NCBI GenBank assembly: GCA_963678675.1
Contig: OY783194.1
Coordinates: 31,288,278-31,352,277, forward strand
Direction: 5' to 3'
Length of the DNA: 64,000 nt
DNA from: Xiphydria camelus
Lineage: Eukaryota > Arthropoda > Insecta > Hymenoptera > Xiphydriidae
A program made the position numbers and the translations under genes. Of the stretch, positions 32,770 through 45,046 are shown one piece after another; positions within the stretch are counted from its first letter, which is position 1, and every line of letters starts with the position of its first letter. A model generated the notes under the pieces. It worked only from the letters and a program-made list of their open reading frames with translations. It had not been told where the DNA came from and did no database searches.

Positions 32770-33530
32770 AATCGACCAATTTTTTTTTATTGCTGATTCG
32801 ACAATTTTCAACAAAATTAACTACCTCGTATTTTTTATTTTTCATTTTCGGCCTCATCTGAGCCGGAAAGCGATATTTAGAAATGTAGCATACGTAATTG
32901 TGTTCGGTAAATCTATCTCTCTCGCACTCGCAGAGAAAAATCGTTCTTCGGCGCAATAGGGAAATCCGAAAATCCTCATATGTCTCTCTTTTATTGTAAA
33001 TACGGTAAAATTTACTAGTATCAGTCGTTCCGTGGAGTCTCGACGTAAATACGTCTCTTATGGCTTCTCGATGATGTCATAAAACAGTAGAGAAAAACGC
33101 ACTTATAACTCGGTGAATAATTCTTTTTTCAAACATCTTCTTGTCTAACGTCGAATAGGTATATATACCTATATCTATACATATATGTAGAATACAAACT
33201 GGATTAAAAATTATGGATATTTTTATAAGGATGAACTACTAAATTTCAACGTAAACTATCACGATCTAACGTTTTCGACAGAAAAATTACTGCACCGTAC
33301 TGTAAAAACATTCGAAAAACTTCATGATATATACCTCTTTTATTGTAAATCTGTACAGTAAAATTTACTGGTATCAATCTCTCCGTGAACGAGTCCAAAA
33401 GAGATATAATTACAATACTATGACGTATGCTGCACCATCAAATATCGTTTTTCAGCTCAAGCAAGGTCGAAAATGAGGCAAACAATTTTATACTAATTTT
33501 TCAAATCTCCAAAGAAAAATAAGTCAGAGA
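32770..33530. repeat. Two repeat family N copies in opposite orientation
   Basis: About 32770-33140 is a reversed copy (AACTACCTCGTATTTTTTAT, CTCGATGATGTCATAAAACA). About 33140-33530 holds related blocks (AAATTACTGCACCGTACTGT, TCGAAAATGAGGCAAACAAT), partly matching 27600-27760. Edges are unclear. Confidence 0.45.
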
Positions 33531-34158
33531 ATCGAATTAAGCAGTACAATCTGAAACGACGTCGAGATTTACGAATCGGTCGTCATTCGCCTCCGAAATC
33601 GCGTCCGAACCGATTCGTCTTCTCCCTCCGACGATCGTCGATCGTAGTCGACGCTCGCCTCGGCCTCGTCCCTCGCGCGCGCCTCCGTTCCGCTCGCTTA
33701 CCGACGATATTCGAATGGCGTCGAATATTCTGAACTCGCGGGAGGAACGAGCGTCGTCGTCGCGCGTGTGCGTGTAATGTATGCGGGGTTCCATAGAATC
33801 GTGGTTGTCCGTCCGGCGCGGTTCATCCGTCAAGTGTCAAATATCACCGCGAGTCAACTCGAGCCGTGCCCGCGCGGGACGATCTCTCATTCTCTCCGGC
33901 GTCTTTTCTACGAGTGCTCCAGCGCCCGAGAAAATCGCTCCCCTTTCCCGTATGCTCGCTTTCGAGAGGGAGGTACAATCTCTCGTTTCGGATCAGAAAT
34001 CTTACTCGACGCGCGCGAGGAACTTCCCACTCGAAGCCACATCGAAGGCAACGGATATACCTACATATCGATCGACGTCGGAAGTGACGAACGGGCGACG
34101 AAGATCTCCAGGAGATTTTTCGTTCCCGCGAGCTTACGACGCGTCGTTTCATCGGGCA
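33531..34158. other. No feature seen
   Basis: CpG-rich unique DNA. Confidence 0.5.
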
Positions 34159-34270
34159 CACTGAGAGAAATGATTGTTAGCGTTAAGGAATGTTTCTTCA
34201 ATCGAGAACGTAGGTATCTATGATCTTCTTACAATTTATTAAGGATACAGATTCGTAAAACGAATCTTAT

Positions 34271-34478
34271 GAACTGAGAAAAAAAGTAGCCAACAAGATA
34301 ATTTTGTCGAGTCGATTTGATAACCTAAAGAAATATTTTTGAATTATCCAGTTTAACTCTGCCGCGTCAAAGTTTTCGTAAAATCAGCCAAAGAATTTGG
34401 CGATTCCAAAAAGACGTTTTGTTGGCTCGTAATCATTCAAAATAGGTTGTTAGCTAACCGAGAGTTCTTTCATCAGTG
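34271..34478. mobile_element. MITE family X, nested in Q
   Basis: ACTGAGAAAAAAAGTAGCCA to TTCTTTCATCAGTG then TA; weakly inverted interior with GCCAACAAG / CTTGTTGGC-like blocks. Single copy. Confidence 0.5.
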
Positions 34479-34583
34479 TATACCTATTCCTGAGACTCTT
34501 CGTGCGCGAAAAAAAAAAACAATTACTCGAGCCTGTGAAATACTTTCTTGCGCGAAGAAAATCATGGCTTGATCCTGGAATTA

Positions 34584-34881
34584 CACTGAGAGAAATATTT
34601 AGGTCGTACAGCAATTAATATACCTAGCTTTGATAGCTATACTTGAAGGCTAAGTGACAGGTGAACTAGACTGTACCTATAGGTAAATAGGCAATACCAA
34701 ATGTGATAGAAGCAATACGCATTGCTGAAATGACTATAGGTATAGTTGAAATAGCTATTTATTCTGATACCTAAAACAGAAATACGTATATATATTGCCG
34801 ATAAGACAAATAGAAATATATTCTCATATTAATAAACTACTAAGTATTATTGCCGTGCAATCTATAAAATTTCACTCAGTG
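34584..34881 (+). mobile_element. MITE family R copy (uninterrupted), nested in Q
   Basis: CACTGAGAGAAATATTTAGG to TAAAATTTCACTCAGTG, TA on both sides. It gives the empty-site sequence for the nested R copy downstream of the retn exon. Confidence 0.7.
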
Positions 34882-34946
34882 TACATCATGTGTTTTTGAT
34901 CGAAGAAAACCTTTTTTTTTGGAACCAGCAATTATTTCTCTCCGTG

Positions 34947-36994
34947 CAGCGAGAGAGTGCGAGTGGACCCGCACCCCCTCGAGCCACGCACTCGCGATCT
35001 CCCGTCCCATCCATTCGCCGGACGCCCATCTATTGTCCTGCGTGCGCGCGTTGCACCCGACATTGGCAATAATTGCAACCTATTCGCGCCTCTTTCCGAA
35101 AATTGCGCGTAATGACGCGAGACACGTGCGGCGGGCGTCGTGACGACCGCGGGCCCCGCCAGCTGCGAACGGCGACGAGCGAGCGAAATCAAAGAAATTG
35201 GCGCGTGCGGCGATGCGCCGATTCCGAGTCCGCGATAAGTCGGCGCGGCGGGGGAAAAGATGCGCCGAGTCCGACGCGTCGGGCTCTCTTTCTACTCGGC
35301 GGAGGATTTCAGCGGCGGACGAGCGCGGGCATTAATGCACCCGCGGCGAGATTATGCGTTTCGCGCGCAAAGGAGGGAGGCGCGCGCGCGCGCGAGGGTC
35401 GCGCATCCTCCCATTATATGCATTTCTCCTTTCAACTCTCGGGACGCGAATGAATGCATAAATTAAACGCATTTCGGTGCGCGGGCGCTCGGCCGCGCGT
35501 GGGATGCGTCATTTGCTTAATTGCGCTATCCCGCGTGCGCGCGGGGTTCGCTCGCGCTGTTCGACCGTGTGCACGGCGCGCGCCGCTCTCGTTGAACCGA
35601 CCTCGTGACGTCACTCGGCGCGGGCTTTGAGGACGCCGCGCGCGCGCTGTGCACACAAACGGTGCCGTGATTTAATTAAGCCGTAAAACGCGCCGAGGAC
35701 GCCCCGCGTAAACCGCGCGCGCGCGACGCCCCCGCGATCCTTTCTTCGCTCGCGCGGAGTTCTCTACATCATTTTCCGACGATAATCACAGCTGTTCGCG
35801 CGTGCCTCATCTCGATACCGGAAGTCGAGTGTCGGCTCGAACGTATACGCGATATCGGTCGTCCCCCCTCCCCTCCACCGCGTTAATGCGGCGCGGCGCC
35901 CGTCGTTACAGCGCTTCCGCGCGAGACTTCCCCTCTGGGCTTTCACGCGGAGCCGCGCGCCCGGCTCGAAAATGAAAACAGGGCTCGCGCGCGCGCCGGC
36001 CGCGCGGGAAGTCAAAGGGGAGAGGGAAGCTTTCGACGCGACATCCGTCGCGCGCTCTTCTCCGCCCGCCCGCCCGCCGAGAGATCTAAGGCCGCGCGCG
36101 CGCGCGCTGACTTCCGCTGATCCGAGAATCGGGCCTTTTAATGCGCGAGGAGTTTCGCGCGATTATAAATATCAGAGATACCGGGAACTCGGCCCCGGGG
36201 GCCGTCTAGACTTTAAATGAAACCGCGCGCGCGGGCTCGCGCCGGCGATATGGGGGTGCGCCGAAACGCGCGGCAAAAAGAGCCCGCGGAGTGTATCGTA
36301 CAGTGGGGCCGCGGCCCGAGAGCGCATCCGTCGCGGGGAGCTCTCCCCCTCCGCCGCGCTCGCTCCACGCTCCAACCGCGCTCGCTTCGCCGAGCGGTGG
36401 ACGCGAGCGGTGCGCCGTAGTCGATCGCGTCGAAGGAGCGCGAGACGGGGAAACGAGAGAAGTGGGAGAGAAGCTCTCTCTCCCGTAAACGTCGATGTAT
36501 TTCAAACGGCCGTCCGATCGTTGTCCGGGATAATTTTAGTGTGGCGCGCAGCGCGCGCGGTCCAGATGCTACCGCGACGACGCTACCGACGCGCGACGCA
36601 CACGCGGTCGCTAATTTTAGAGAGAAAGGGACCCCGCGACAACGACGCGCGACCCTTCGCCGAGGAGGAGGCGGCGGCGTATACCCTTTCCGTGTTTCGA
36701 AGGGATTTTACGAGGACACGCGGCGGGGGAAAGACCAGCGCTCGTCCTTCCGGATATAGAAACGAACTTTTCCTTATTTCGAGCGCGCGGCGTAGGGCGT
36801 CTCGCTCCGGGGACGATCGTTATCGAGCGCGCGCGCGCGATCGTTTCGCTTTCGGACTTTCGCCCCCCGCGCGCGCGCATGGTGGAGTCCGGAAGTTGGG
36901 GATGTATTTCGGGGGGTGAGAAAGAGAGAGAGTGAGAGACGGCGCGGAACTGACGTCGAGGGGGTTGGAGGTCGCTGTTCTCGATCTTTGAAAA
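34947..36994. other. No gene: the longest CpG-dense block
   Basis: Two kilobases with dense CpG and no transposon recognised. Many overlapping open frames are composition effects. A possible regulatory block by default only. Confidence 0.45.
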
Positions 36995-36998
36995 TTAA

Positions 36999-37235
36999 CA
37001 CTAGAATACCGCAACCGGTCAATTTGACCGGTGTCTTAATCAGAGTTCCATTCAACCTCAATTATTTCGTAACCCGTGAGGTTTTTGTCAAAATTGGTAG
37101 AATACTTTCTTGTAGAGCACATTTCGATCTACAAAAAAGTTCCATAGCAGTGTGCACGAAAAATCCACGGATAACGAGATAATCACCCGCCAAAACGACC
37201 ATCTTATATAGCGCGACCATTCGGTAGTTCTAGTG
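36999..37235. mobile_element. piggyBac-type MITE flanked by TTAA
   Basis: CACTAGAATACCG / CGGTAGTTCTAGTG ends with TTAA at 36995-36998 and 37236-37239. The 237-base interior is not palindromic and contains CAACCGGTCAATTTGACCGG. Confidence 0.7.
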
Positions 37236-37309
37236 TTAATCGATTCGATCTTTAGAGAGACAAAACTGTTTACTGAGAAAAATGGATCGGTACCGGTAGT
37301 ATAATTCTA

Positions 37310-37458
37310 CACGGTGAAAAAGTGGTGTTCATTTTTGATACCATTTCACCGGTGTGGACCTATATGTACCACGTCTGGTGTCATTCAGTCTTATGCCATT
37401 GTTATTTAACACTAAAAGAGTGGTCTGTATAGGTCCACACCGCAAAATTTTTTACAGT
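37310..37458 (+). mobile_element. MITE family C copy
   Basis: CACGGTGAAAAAGTGGTGTT to TTTTTTACAG then TA. Best-preserved C body (CCGGTGTGGACCTATATGTA, AGAGTGGTCTGTATAGGTCC). Confidence 0.7.
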
Positions 37459-37481
37459 ATACCATCTACAATGATATCGTA

Positions 37482-37701
37482 CACGAAGAGAAATGTATGG
37501 GAGCGGTTCCTATACAAGTATATCAGCCGTGGATTATACTTTTTATTATGATGTCATTTGATTGCAACGAATACTATAAGCATTGTGCTGAGTTTGAGAA
37601 ATATCGTAGCTATTGCTATGCAGTACAATATAAAAAACTAAGTATAATAAAAGTATAGTCCACAACTGATATAGGAACCGTTTCTATACATTTCTTCCGT
37701 G
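37482..37701. mobile_element. Foldback family T
   Basis: CACGAAGAGAAATGTATGGG / complement (ATACATTTCTTCCGTG), arms including GCGGTTCCTATACAAGTATA, TA on both sides. Single copy. Confidence 0.7.
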
Positions 37702-37745
37702 TAGGGCAACCCTCGATATTAGTATATTATGCATTTCAACTGGTA

Positions 37746-37984
37746 CACTGAGAGAAATGATTAATAATGTTAATCAAACGTTTGGTTGATATGAGAACAA
37801 CGAAATATTTTTATTGGGACGTCAAACTTTTGGTTATGACTGACAAACGTTGGTTGTGACAACGTAATGTTTCCAAAAATGTTTGGCTGTGACAACCAAA
37901 CATTTGTCGTCGCAATAAAAATATTTCGTTGTTTCCATGTCAACTTAAATTTGGTTAATATTACTATTATCATTTTTCTCAGTG
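37746..37984 (+). mobile_element. MITE family H copy
   Basis: CACTGAGAGAAATGATTAAT to TCATTTTTCTCAGTG. AATCAAACGTTTGGTTGATA and GTTGTGACAACGTAATG match the copy at 15213. Confidence 0.75.
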
Positions 37985-38815
37985 TCGCATTCCCGTATTC
38001 GAATCGAAGTAAAAAGGAAAAACGTGTATTAGTCGAAATTCACGTATTCTTAAATATTCAGATATCCTTGATTTTTTTTGAAAGTTATAAAAATAATGCT
38101 CGTTGGTAGAAACATGTATCGCAAAGTACTGAGAATAATTGTATCGCTACGTTTAGAAGCGAGGATTTCTGAAATATATTAAGAATTTTGTGTTAGTGAT
38201 CCAAAGTTTAAAAAGAATTTTATTAGTATCCACTGTTTTCGATACGCAGAGTGAACGAAACGCATCCCTAATTTCACGAGAGGCGCGAACTATAATTAAA
38301 CGATCTCCGACTCGATCTCGACTTCCGGCTCGCCCGACGAACGCTATCTTCGTTACAAGCGCTCGCGCGCAAATCGACTCGCCAAAGAGAGTGCGGACAA
38401 AGACGAAGCGGCGGGGACAGCGGAGGGAGGACGAGAGTGTCCATCCGCGGAGCCTATACGATACCTATATCGTGGCTCGTAAACCGTCGAGTACCGCGGG
38501 AGCAAGTAGGAACGAAGTTACGTGCGCGCAAGGAGCGGGCGTAGGATATAACGTACGAGAAGATAGGACCGTGGGACGGAAGCGGATGTAGCGGCTATAA
38601 CTCCCTGGGTCCTGCCCGTTCCCTGCGCGCGAACGCTCCCAAGTGGGAAATACGTTCGAGCGCGGCGCTGTGTCGGTATTTCGGCTCGGAAGTGAAAATT
38701 CCATCGAAGCGAGCTGCGTTAATTCGCGAAGGACGCCGATAAGCGCGTCGTCGAGGGTCGATCGCGGAGGGCAACGCGCGCGGGACTGCGACCGTCTCGT
38801 TCACCTTTCTTTTGT
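37985..38815. other. No feature seen
   Basis: AT-rich to 38200, then CpG-rich. Confidence 0.5.
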
Positions 38816-39697
38816 AGGGAAGAGGTGGGATGAAAGGGATGAGATTTTTGTATGAGACAATGTAGCAGGTAAACTAAAGAACTATTCTAGTTCTAATTGA
38901 AAACATTAGAAAGGTTTTTGCTCGTCTGACGATAACGATATGTGGTAATAATAAGCTTCTCGCTATGTTTACTCGTCTTATTTTTAATTTCTTTAAAGAA
39001 TGCAATTTTGTCCCTTTCATAAATCGGTGGTATTGAAAGGGACAGTCTGATAAAACTTGTATTTTTCATGACATTCCTCTGAATTATCAAAAAAAAAAAA
39101 TTGTGAACATTGTGCTCGTTGAAATTTGTTCGCATGATAAAAAATGTATCTTTAAAAATCCCTTGAGCCAATTTGAGCTAGACTCTTCTTTCGCTTTCCA
39201 CGAAGCAGATAAGACTTCAAACTTTCACAACGTACTGATATGCTAGTTTTTCTGACCAGCTTGGCGTATTCTCCTTAACGGATTATATTGCTGAGGTCTT
39301 TGAATATTTTATAAAGGAACATTCTTCTTAAATGATTGCCGTGTCCTCTTCGCAAGTGTGACGATAAAATTGGAAAACTAATCTCTAAAGTAAAAATACC
39401 AAACAAAAGGTTCTTGAATAAGTATCAGTCCAAATGTAGTAATAAAGATATCAATCAGTAGATAGTAACGGCACTCGAGAAAACGTTTTGGAAAAGCACC
39501 GAATACTTTACTTTGCAGCACGAGAAATTTCAATCGCGTATCACCGCCAGTTCCAAAACGGCAGCGGCTTGAACTTGAGCGCATGTATTATTTTTACCAC
39601 GAAATATCACAATGCTTTCCTTGTGGAGAGATCCTTCGACTTTTAGATATAGCTATGTCCCTTTCAAGACGTGTCCCTTTCATCCCACCTCTCCCCT
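38816..39697 (-). mobile_element. 882-base DNA transposon with GGGGAGAGGTGGGATG ends
   Basis: GGGAAGAGGTGGGATGAAAG at the left and the complement of GGGGAGAGGTGGGATGAAAG at the right, TA on both sides. The minus strand keeps protein-like pieces (YAKLVRKTSISVRCESLKSY, then LRGKRKKSLAQIGSRDF) between stops near 39180-39300. They may be a decayed transposase N-terminus; I do not recognise the superfamily. Confidence 0.5.
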
Positions 39698-40074
39698 ACG
39701 TCGAATTGCGAACGCCGTCGGACCCGTAACGAATGGCCGTAGGTACAAATTGATCGGTTGGGAGGGTGGGGAGAGATGCCCGCGTCATTAACAGACGCGA
39801 GTAGCGACCTTTCGCCCCTCTCCTTTCGCTTTAATCGATCGCCCTATTAACGGACGTTCGACGCGGCGATCGGGCGATCTCGAGGCTAATCGATAAGACG
39901 GTCGACAATGAAAAATGGTAGCCAACCGAGACGCGGTTGGAGCGACGCCAACGCGATATATTCAGCGGGTCTCCTCGCGATAATGATGATAATCGAACTC
40001 GCGAGAATTTCGTCGTCTTCCGTCGCGACGTACATTTCTCGCCGATCGAGACGTCGCTTCGTCCTTTTTGCACT
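39698..40074. other. No feature seen
   Basis: CpG-rich unique DNA. Confidence 0.5.
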
Positions 40075-40680
40075 GAGGAAATAGTTTATTTGCAATTGAA
40101 AAATGTTTCTTCGAATATGACGAAACGAACATTTTATCGGACCAAATAAATATTCGTGAACTGTTACAATATTTATTTGGCATAATTTTGTTTTAACATT
40201 AATTTTTTTATGGCAGATTTGGAATGTTTGAACAAAATTCTCCACCCCGTATTTTTTCATTTCTCATCTTCCGCCTTATTAAGGCTAGAAAACCATATTT
40301 TGAAATGCAGCTACGTCATAGTCCAGTAGGATTATCTCCCTCGCACTCGTTGTTCGGCATAAACGCGTCTCCACGCCTTTCCGATGACGACACAATCTAG
40401 TAGAGAGAAACGCACTTGTAACCCGGTGAATAATGATTTTTTCGAACCGTTTCTTTTTGCATATGTTATCGAATACGTATACGGATTACAAATGAAATTT
40501 TAAAATATGAATATTTTGTTCACACGTCCAACCCAACTGAAATCCTCAGAAGCAAACTATTCGAATGAAATAAACGCTTTCATATATAATCAACATATAT
40601 TTTCTCCTCCTAACGAAATATTCGTTTCGCCGTATTTGAAATCACATTTATTAACTATTAATAAACTCTTTCTCCTCTTT
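40075..40680. repeat. Repeat family O copy interrupted by family N
   Basis: Left O part ends near AATATTTATTTGGCATAATT (about 40193) and the right part resumes at CAAACTATTCGAATGAAATA. The middle (about 40195-40505) is a reversed N copy with CCCCGTATTTTTTCATTTCT and AACCCGGTGAATAATGA. Confidence 0.55.
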
Positions 40681-42737
40681 GTGTCGTCCCGCTTTCTCTC
40701 CCGGTCGACTGTCTCACGGCGGACGACTCCGGCCGCAGCGTAAGAAGAAGGAGAGCGACGACGACGAGAAAGAACGGGAGAAAAGAAGAGCGGCGAGAAG
40801 TCGTTCGTTCGACGTTACAGAATGCGCCTCTCGACTCGACGCTAACGGGACGTGGAGACGACGAACGCGCGCGGACCGACCACGTACTCGACGACGATCC
40901 TATTCAACGTGTACATTCGTATACGCGGTGATACGTGTCTAGTTTCGGAGCGCGTCCAATGCCTCGCTTCGGCGCGAGGCGTTTTAATATTCACACCGCA
41001 CTAATCAAGACAAATTGAAATCTTCGAGTCGCCACTCGGCGTCCCATTCAGCCGGACTCTTTGTAGCGCGCGTGATTTAAGTCCTCGCATCTTATTAGTC
41101 GCCATAATGGCCGCGCCGAGATCGTCCTGTGAATCCGTAATACGCCAGCCTTTTATCGCCGCCACGGGCCGAATGAAAAAGTCCCGCGGCCGGCTATATG
41201 GACCGCATCTGCATGAATTTGTTCCGTCGCGCGAAGAATGCGGCCGCGGCGCGGTCTCTCGCGCGCCGCCGCCGCCGCCGCCCCCCGACGCTTTTCTCGC
41301 GAGCGCGAGACGGGCGCGCAGTCGAGTCGCGTATGCGGATGCGCGGGACGCACGGCGTTGTCGCGGAAGGGATCCGCGCGATCTTCCGTCTCGACGGTAG
41401 CTCGTTCGGAGAGTGGAGCCGATCGAGAGAGAGAGAGAGAGAGAGAGGCGCTCGAGAACATCGTCATCGACCGCCACTACCACCATCGCGCCTTCTCTCC
41501 CTCATTCGTTTCCGGAATAATAAGAAAACACCGTTTATTTCGCCGTTTTATCTTCCCGGGCGGCGAGAGACGTCCGAGAGAGAAATGACCCCGGCGGAGA
41601 GGAGGGCGAGGCGTTACACCCGCGCTCGTGAAATTAGCAGCGCCGCCGGGACCCATCGACGTCCGCAATAGCGATCGTTAATTCGATCGATCGGTCGCAG
41701 GCCGCGCTTTCCCACAAGCTCCGCTCTCGATCGAGGCGCGCCTCGTATGACGCCCTCTCCTCGGTCCTTCGCTCTCGTCTCCATCAGGGCTCTTCTGCAT
41801 TCAAACGGTACGCGGCTGTCGCTGCCGTAAGTCGTTGTCGGAATGGGGAAGCCAATGAAAATTTACATTTCGGAACTCCACAAGGCCGGACCACGTTTCT
41901 CAACCTTAGCAGCTGAAAGGGCCGAGTCACATTTTGCATCGCTGCTACCGACGCTTGCTCAAAAACCTAGATTCCTCCTGTAATTTTCGGAAAAGTGCCA
42001 GTGGTATCTAATGATTCCTTCCTATTTTTATTTCAATCTACTTTCAGGACAGCATTTCTCGTGCAGTCTGCATACGCGCGCGCGTATGCGAAGTCGCCGG
42101 GAGAAACGGAGGCGAGAGCGTTTCGCCACGATATCGCGCCGCAACAATCGGCCGCCCCGCTTCTCACCCCGGCTCGGGCCGCGAGATGTTTGCAAGGTGC
42201 TCGGGTACGCGTTATTAAATGGGGCTCCGCGTCCGGTGGCACGCGCGCGGGACGCCGCGCGCGCAGAGGCGTTGCGCCGTGTTCGTGACCACCGGCCTCC
42301 GTTCGCGACAAAACAATGTTGTCGCCGGCACGCGGGCACAGACCCGACTCTTTAATATTACACCGGACACATTGTTTCTCGCACGAGTCCCGCGCGAATA
42401 CGTGACGGAACGTGCGCCCGCCGTCGGAACGAGAGAGGCAATTCCGAAGGCCGGCGATGGCCGATCTTTGCGAAGCCGTTCGAATCCGCGGGAACGGTGC
42501 GTACGTGCGATTTTGCGCAACGTACGTATCGCGCGAGCTCGTTTCCCCGTTCGGAGATCGAAGCGTCGAGAGGGGTGCCACAGATCTGGAAAATCGGGAA
42601 AAGTCGGGGAATCTTTTTCAGAGTATGGAAAATTTGGGAAAGTCTGGACATTTTAATACAATCTATTTTGAAAGAAGAACATCGCGCCATTTAATGCGCT
42701 GTCGATGTGACATTGATTTTCGATACAAAACTTTTAG
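40681..42737. other. No gene; GA tract and a GCCATAATGGC palindrome
   Basis: GA tract at 41428-41447; GCCATAATGGC at 41101-41111; otherwise CpG-rich. Confidence 0.45.
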
Positions 42738-43000
42738 GGGATATATAATCAATGTTTTGTGTGATATGGCATAAATAGGCATGCGACTTGTGATGTTTTT
42801 ACAATATCTGCATGAGTGTAGTTTAAATTTAACATCTTCTCTTTACCGATTGAGTGAAGGATTCAGGAATATTTAACCAATGTTTCGTGGCATGGCATAA
42901 ATATGCATACGACTTGTGATGTTTTTGCAATATTTGCGTGAATGTGGTTTAAATTTTGTTAAATTATTCTTATTTAACACCTGATTTTTACCGATCCGTG
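42738..43000. repeat. Tandem duplication of about 125 bases
   Basis: GCATGCGACTTGTGATGTTT (copy 1, to about 42850) and GCATACGACTTGTGATGTTT (copy 2, from about 42865) head direct copies that both end near TTTACCGAT. Moderately diverged. Confidence 0.6.
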
Positions 43001-43019
43001 CATACGTCGAGTATATTCT

Positions 43020-43276
43020 ATTACATTTAAAAGTTTAATCGGATCTGCTAAAAATTAATTGCGGAGCCGCAAGTAAATTATTTATTTAAATCAATTAGAT
43101 CTTTCTTCATGTTAATTTGATATTTCCTCCCTGCGATCACATACCATTCCACATGATCGCAAGGAAGAAATATCAAATTGACGTATTAAAAAATGTCATC
43201 GATATAAATAAATAATTACCTGCGACCGCGCAAATAATTTTCAGTAAATCTAACTAATTTTTTTTTCTGCGTAGCC
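43020..43276. mobile_element. Foldback family V copy 1
   Basis: AATTGCGGAGCCGCAAGTAA at the left with its rough complement CTGCGACCGCGCAAATAATT at the right. A tight inner hairpin GATATTTCCTCCCTGCGATC / GATCGCAAGGAAGAAATATC. Confidence 0.6.
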
Positions 43277-44870
43277 TATCTCGACTAGCAAGTACGTGCG
43301 GTCTTGATCGATTCTCACAAACTTAAATTCGCAGCGGTCGACCATTTCGAAGTAGAAAATGTAAATCTTCCCCGATGCAAATTTTTCCCCGCGACGACCA
43401 GTCGCGCCCCTATCTCGTCGGGCAGCTTCCAACTTCCCACCCACCCCTTTTCGCGCACCTCCGTCCTCGCCGTCTAATCCCCTCGCGCGACGCGAGCGTG
43501 CAACACCGTGGTCGCCGCTGCACCTGGAACCCATTACGCTCGGATAACAGTTTCTTTTGTGCCCGCGCGCAGTGTGCGCGCGCGCGTATTAAAAGACCGC
43601 TGCTCGCGAGAGTGAATAAGTCGAAGGCGAGCCGCGCGAACCCGCGCGGCGGTAACAGTAACATTGTTTGAAAGCCGCGACTTTGATCTGAGCCCGGTTG
43701 GCGTACATCACCCGGTTTATGCCTACCGGGAATCGCCCCTCGCGCGGGTAAACATATCGCCTTTGGTAACGTTTAGTGTTTAGTGGGGGCCCTCAAACTG
43801 CCGCTGGTTGGTCGACGCGTTGCATCGTCGTCGTCGTCGGACGCGGACGGCCGAGAGAGCGCCGCGCGCGCGGGCCTCCTTTCATTCGGTACAGAGCCGA
43901 GCGCGAGACTCTCGCGTGTGCTGTACGGCATCCAAAGCGCGCAACCTGACGTGGATCTTTGTTCCCTCGCATTTCTTCGTTTCTCTCGTCGACGCGTACC
44001 TATAGCTGCACGAGCGCGGAGCCGAGGAGGCGTCGAGATCATCGCTTCGATCCCCGTATCGCTCGAGTCGTCGACTCGATGGGAGGGCGAGGCGAGAGCG
44101 CATCGCGTTGAAAATAATTTCAGAGGGGAGGTCAGCTCTCGCTCGATTAATGCAAGGTTCTCTTTCTTCTTCTCACCGTTCAGCCGAATTGAAGCTTCTC
44201 TCTCGGTCTCTTTTTTTCTCTCTCTCGGTTACTCCCACTCGCTCACTCCTTTCCGTATACGTGGACGCATCGGATACGAGATTCGGGCTCGTTCATAGAG
44301 TCATTAGGACTAGCTCTCCTCCGTAGATTAATCGACGATGTTGCGCTCTCGTTTTACGAAAGCGAGGGAGCCTCTTCCCTCTGGCCCTTCCACCCGGAGC
44401 CTCGTCGTTCCTCCTCGGTGTGCGTGCCTCGTCTACGCGCGCAGTTAATGACGGGGTTCGTCCGGGATAATACGCAGGGCGGGTTTTGGCGCCTCCCTAA
44501 TCAATTAATCAGCAAATCTTACTTTTATCTCTCCCGAGCACCGTGTTATTTTCTCCTTTTCGGCTTATCGAGGGTGGCTCGGGGGTCCGCGCACAGTCGC
44601 CGACGAAGCGACTGCTCCCGCGGTCGAGCGCGAACATGTACGTACATACATGTGTGCGTATAAGAGCCCGTGATCACGGCCATCCCCTTCGTGTTTCCGC
44701 CGTCACTCTCGCGGCACCGCAGTTCGACGCGACGACTACCCGTGCGGAAGAATGTAAGGAGCAGCCGTAACATTGGAATGGCCTTAGCAGGGTAAATATT
44801 GTGTCCCTAGAATTGAAAAGGCAAGATGGCCCTATCGAGGCCTTAACAATATGTAAAAAAAACTCAGGGA
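43277..44870. other. No gene seen
   Basis: CpG-rich unique DNA with a CT-rich patch at 44207-44227. Confidence 0.5.
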
Positions 44871-44954
44871 AAAGATTTAGTCGAATACGAACCTAATAGA
44901 AACATTTATTGAGATCTATCAGCTTCGTATTCAACTAGACTTTTTCCCTCAATG
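44871..44954. mobile_element. Short MITE family B derivative
   Basis: ACTCAGGGAAAAGATTTAGT with complement CTAGACTTTTTCCCTCAATG. The interior is reduced to about 40 bases (AATAGAAACATTTATTGAG). Confidence 0.6.
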
Positions 44955-45046
44955 TACCAATAAGAATGCTCCACGAGAACCTGATAGGGCTATCATATTA
45001 GACCCTTAAAGAAACATGTTTCCGTCGTCCCGGTAAGAAATTTCTA

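Larger units (their letters stand above)
34159..34946 (+). mobile_element. MITE family Q copy with two nested MITEs
   Basis: CACTGAGAGAAATGATTGTT to AATTATTTCTCTCCGTG. Interrupted by family X (about 34271-34478, ACTGAGAAAAAAAGTAGCC to CATCAGTG) and family R (34584-34881). Confidence 0.65.
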
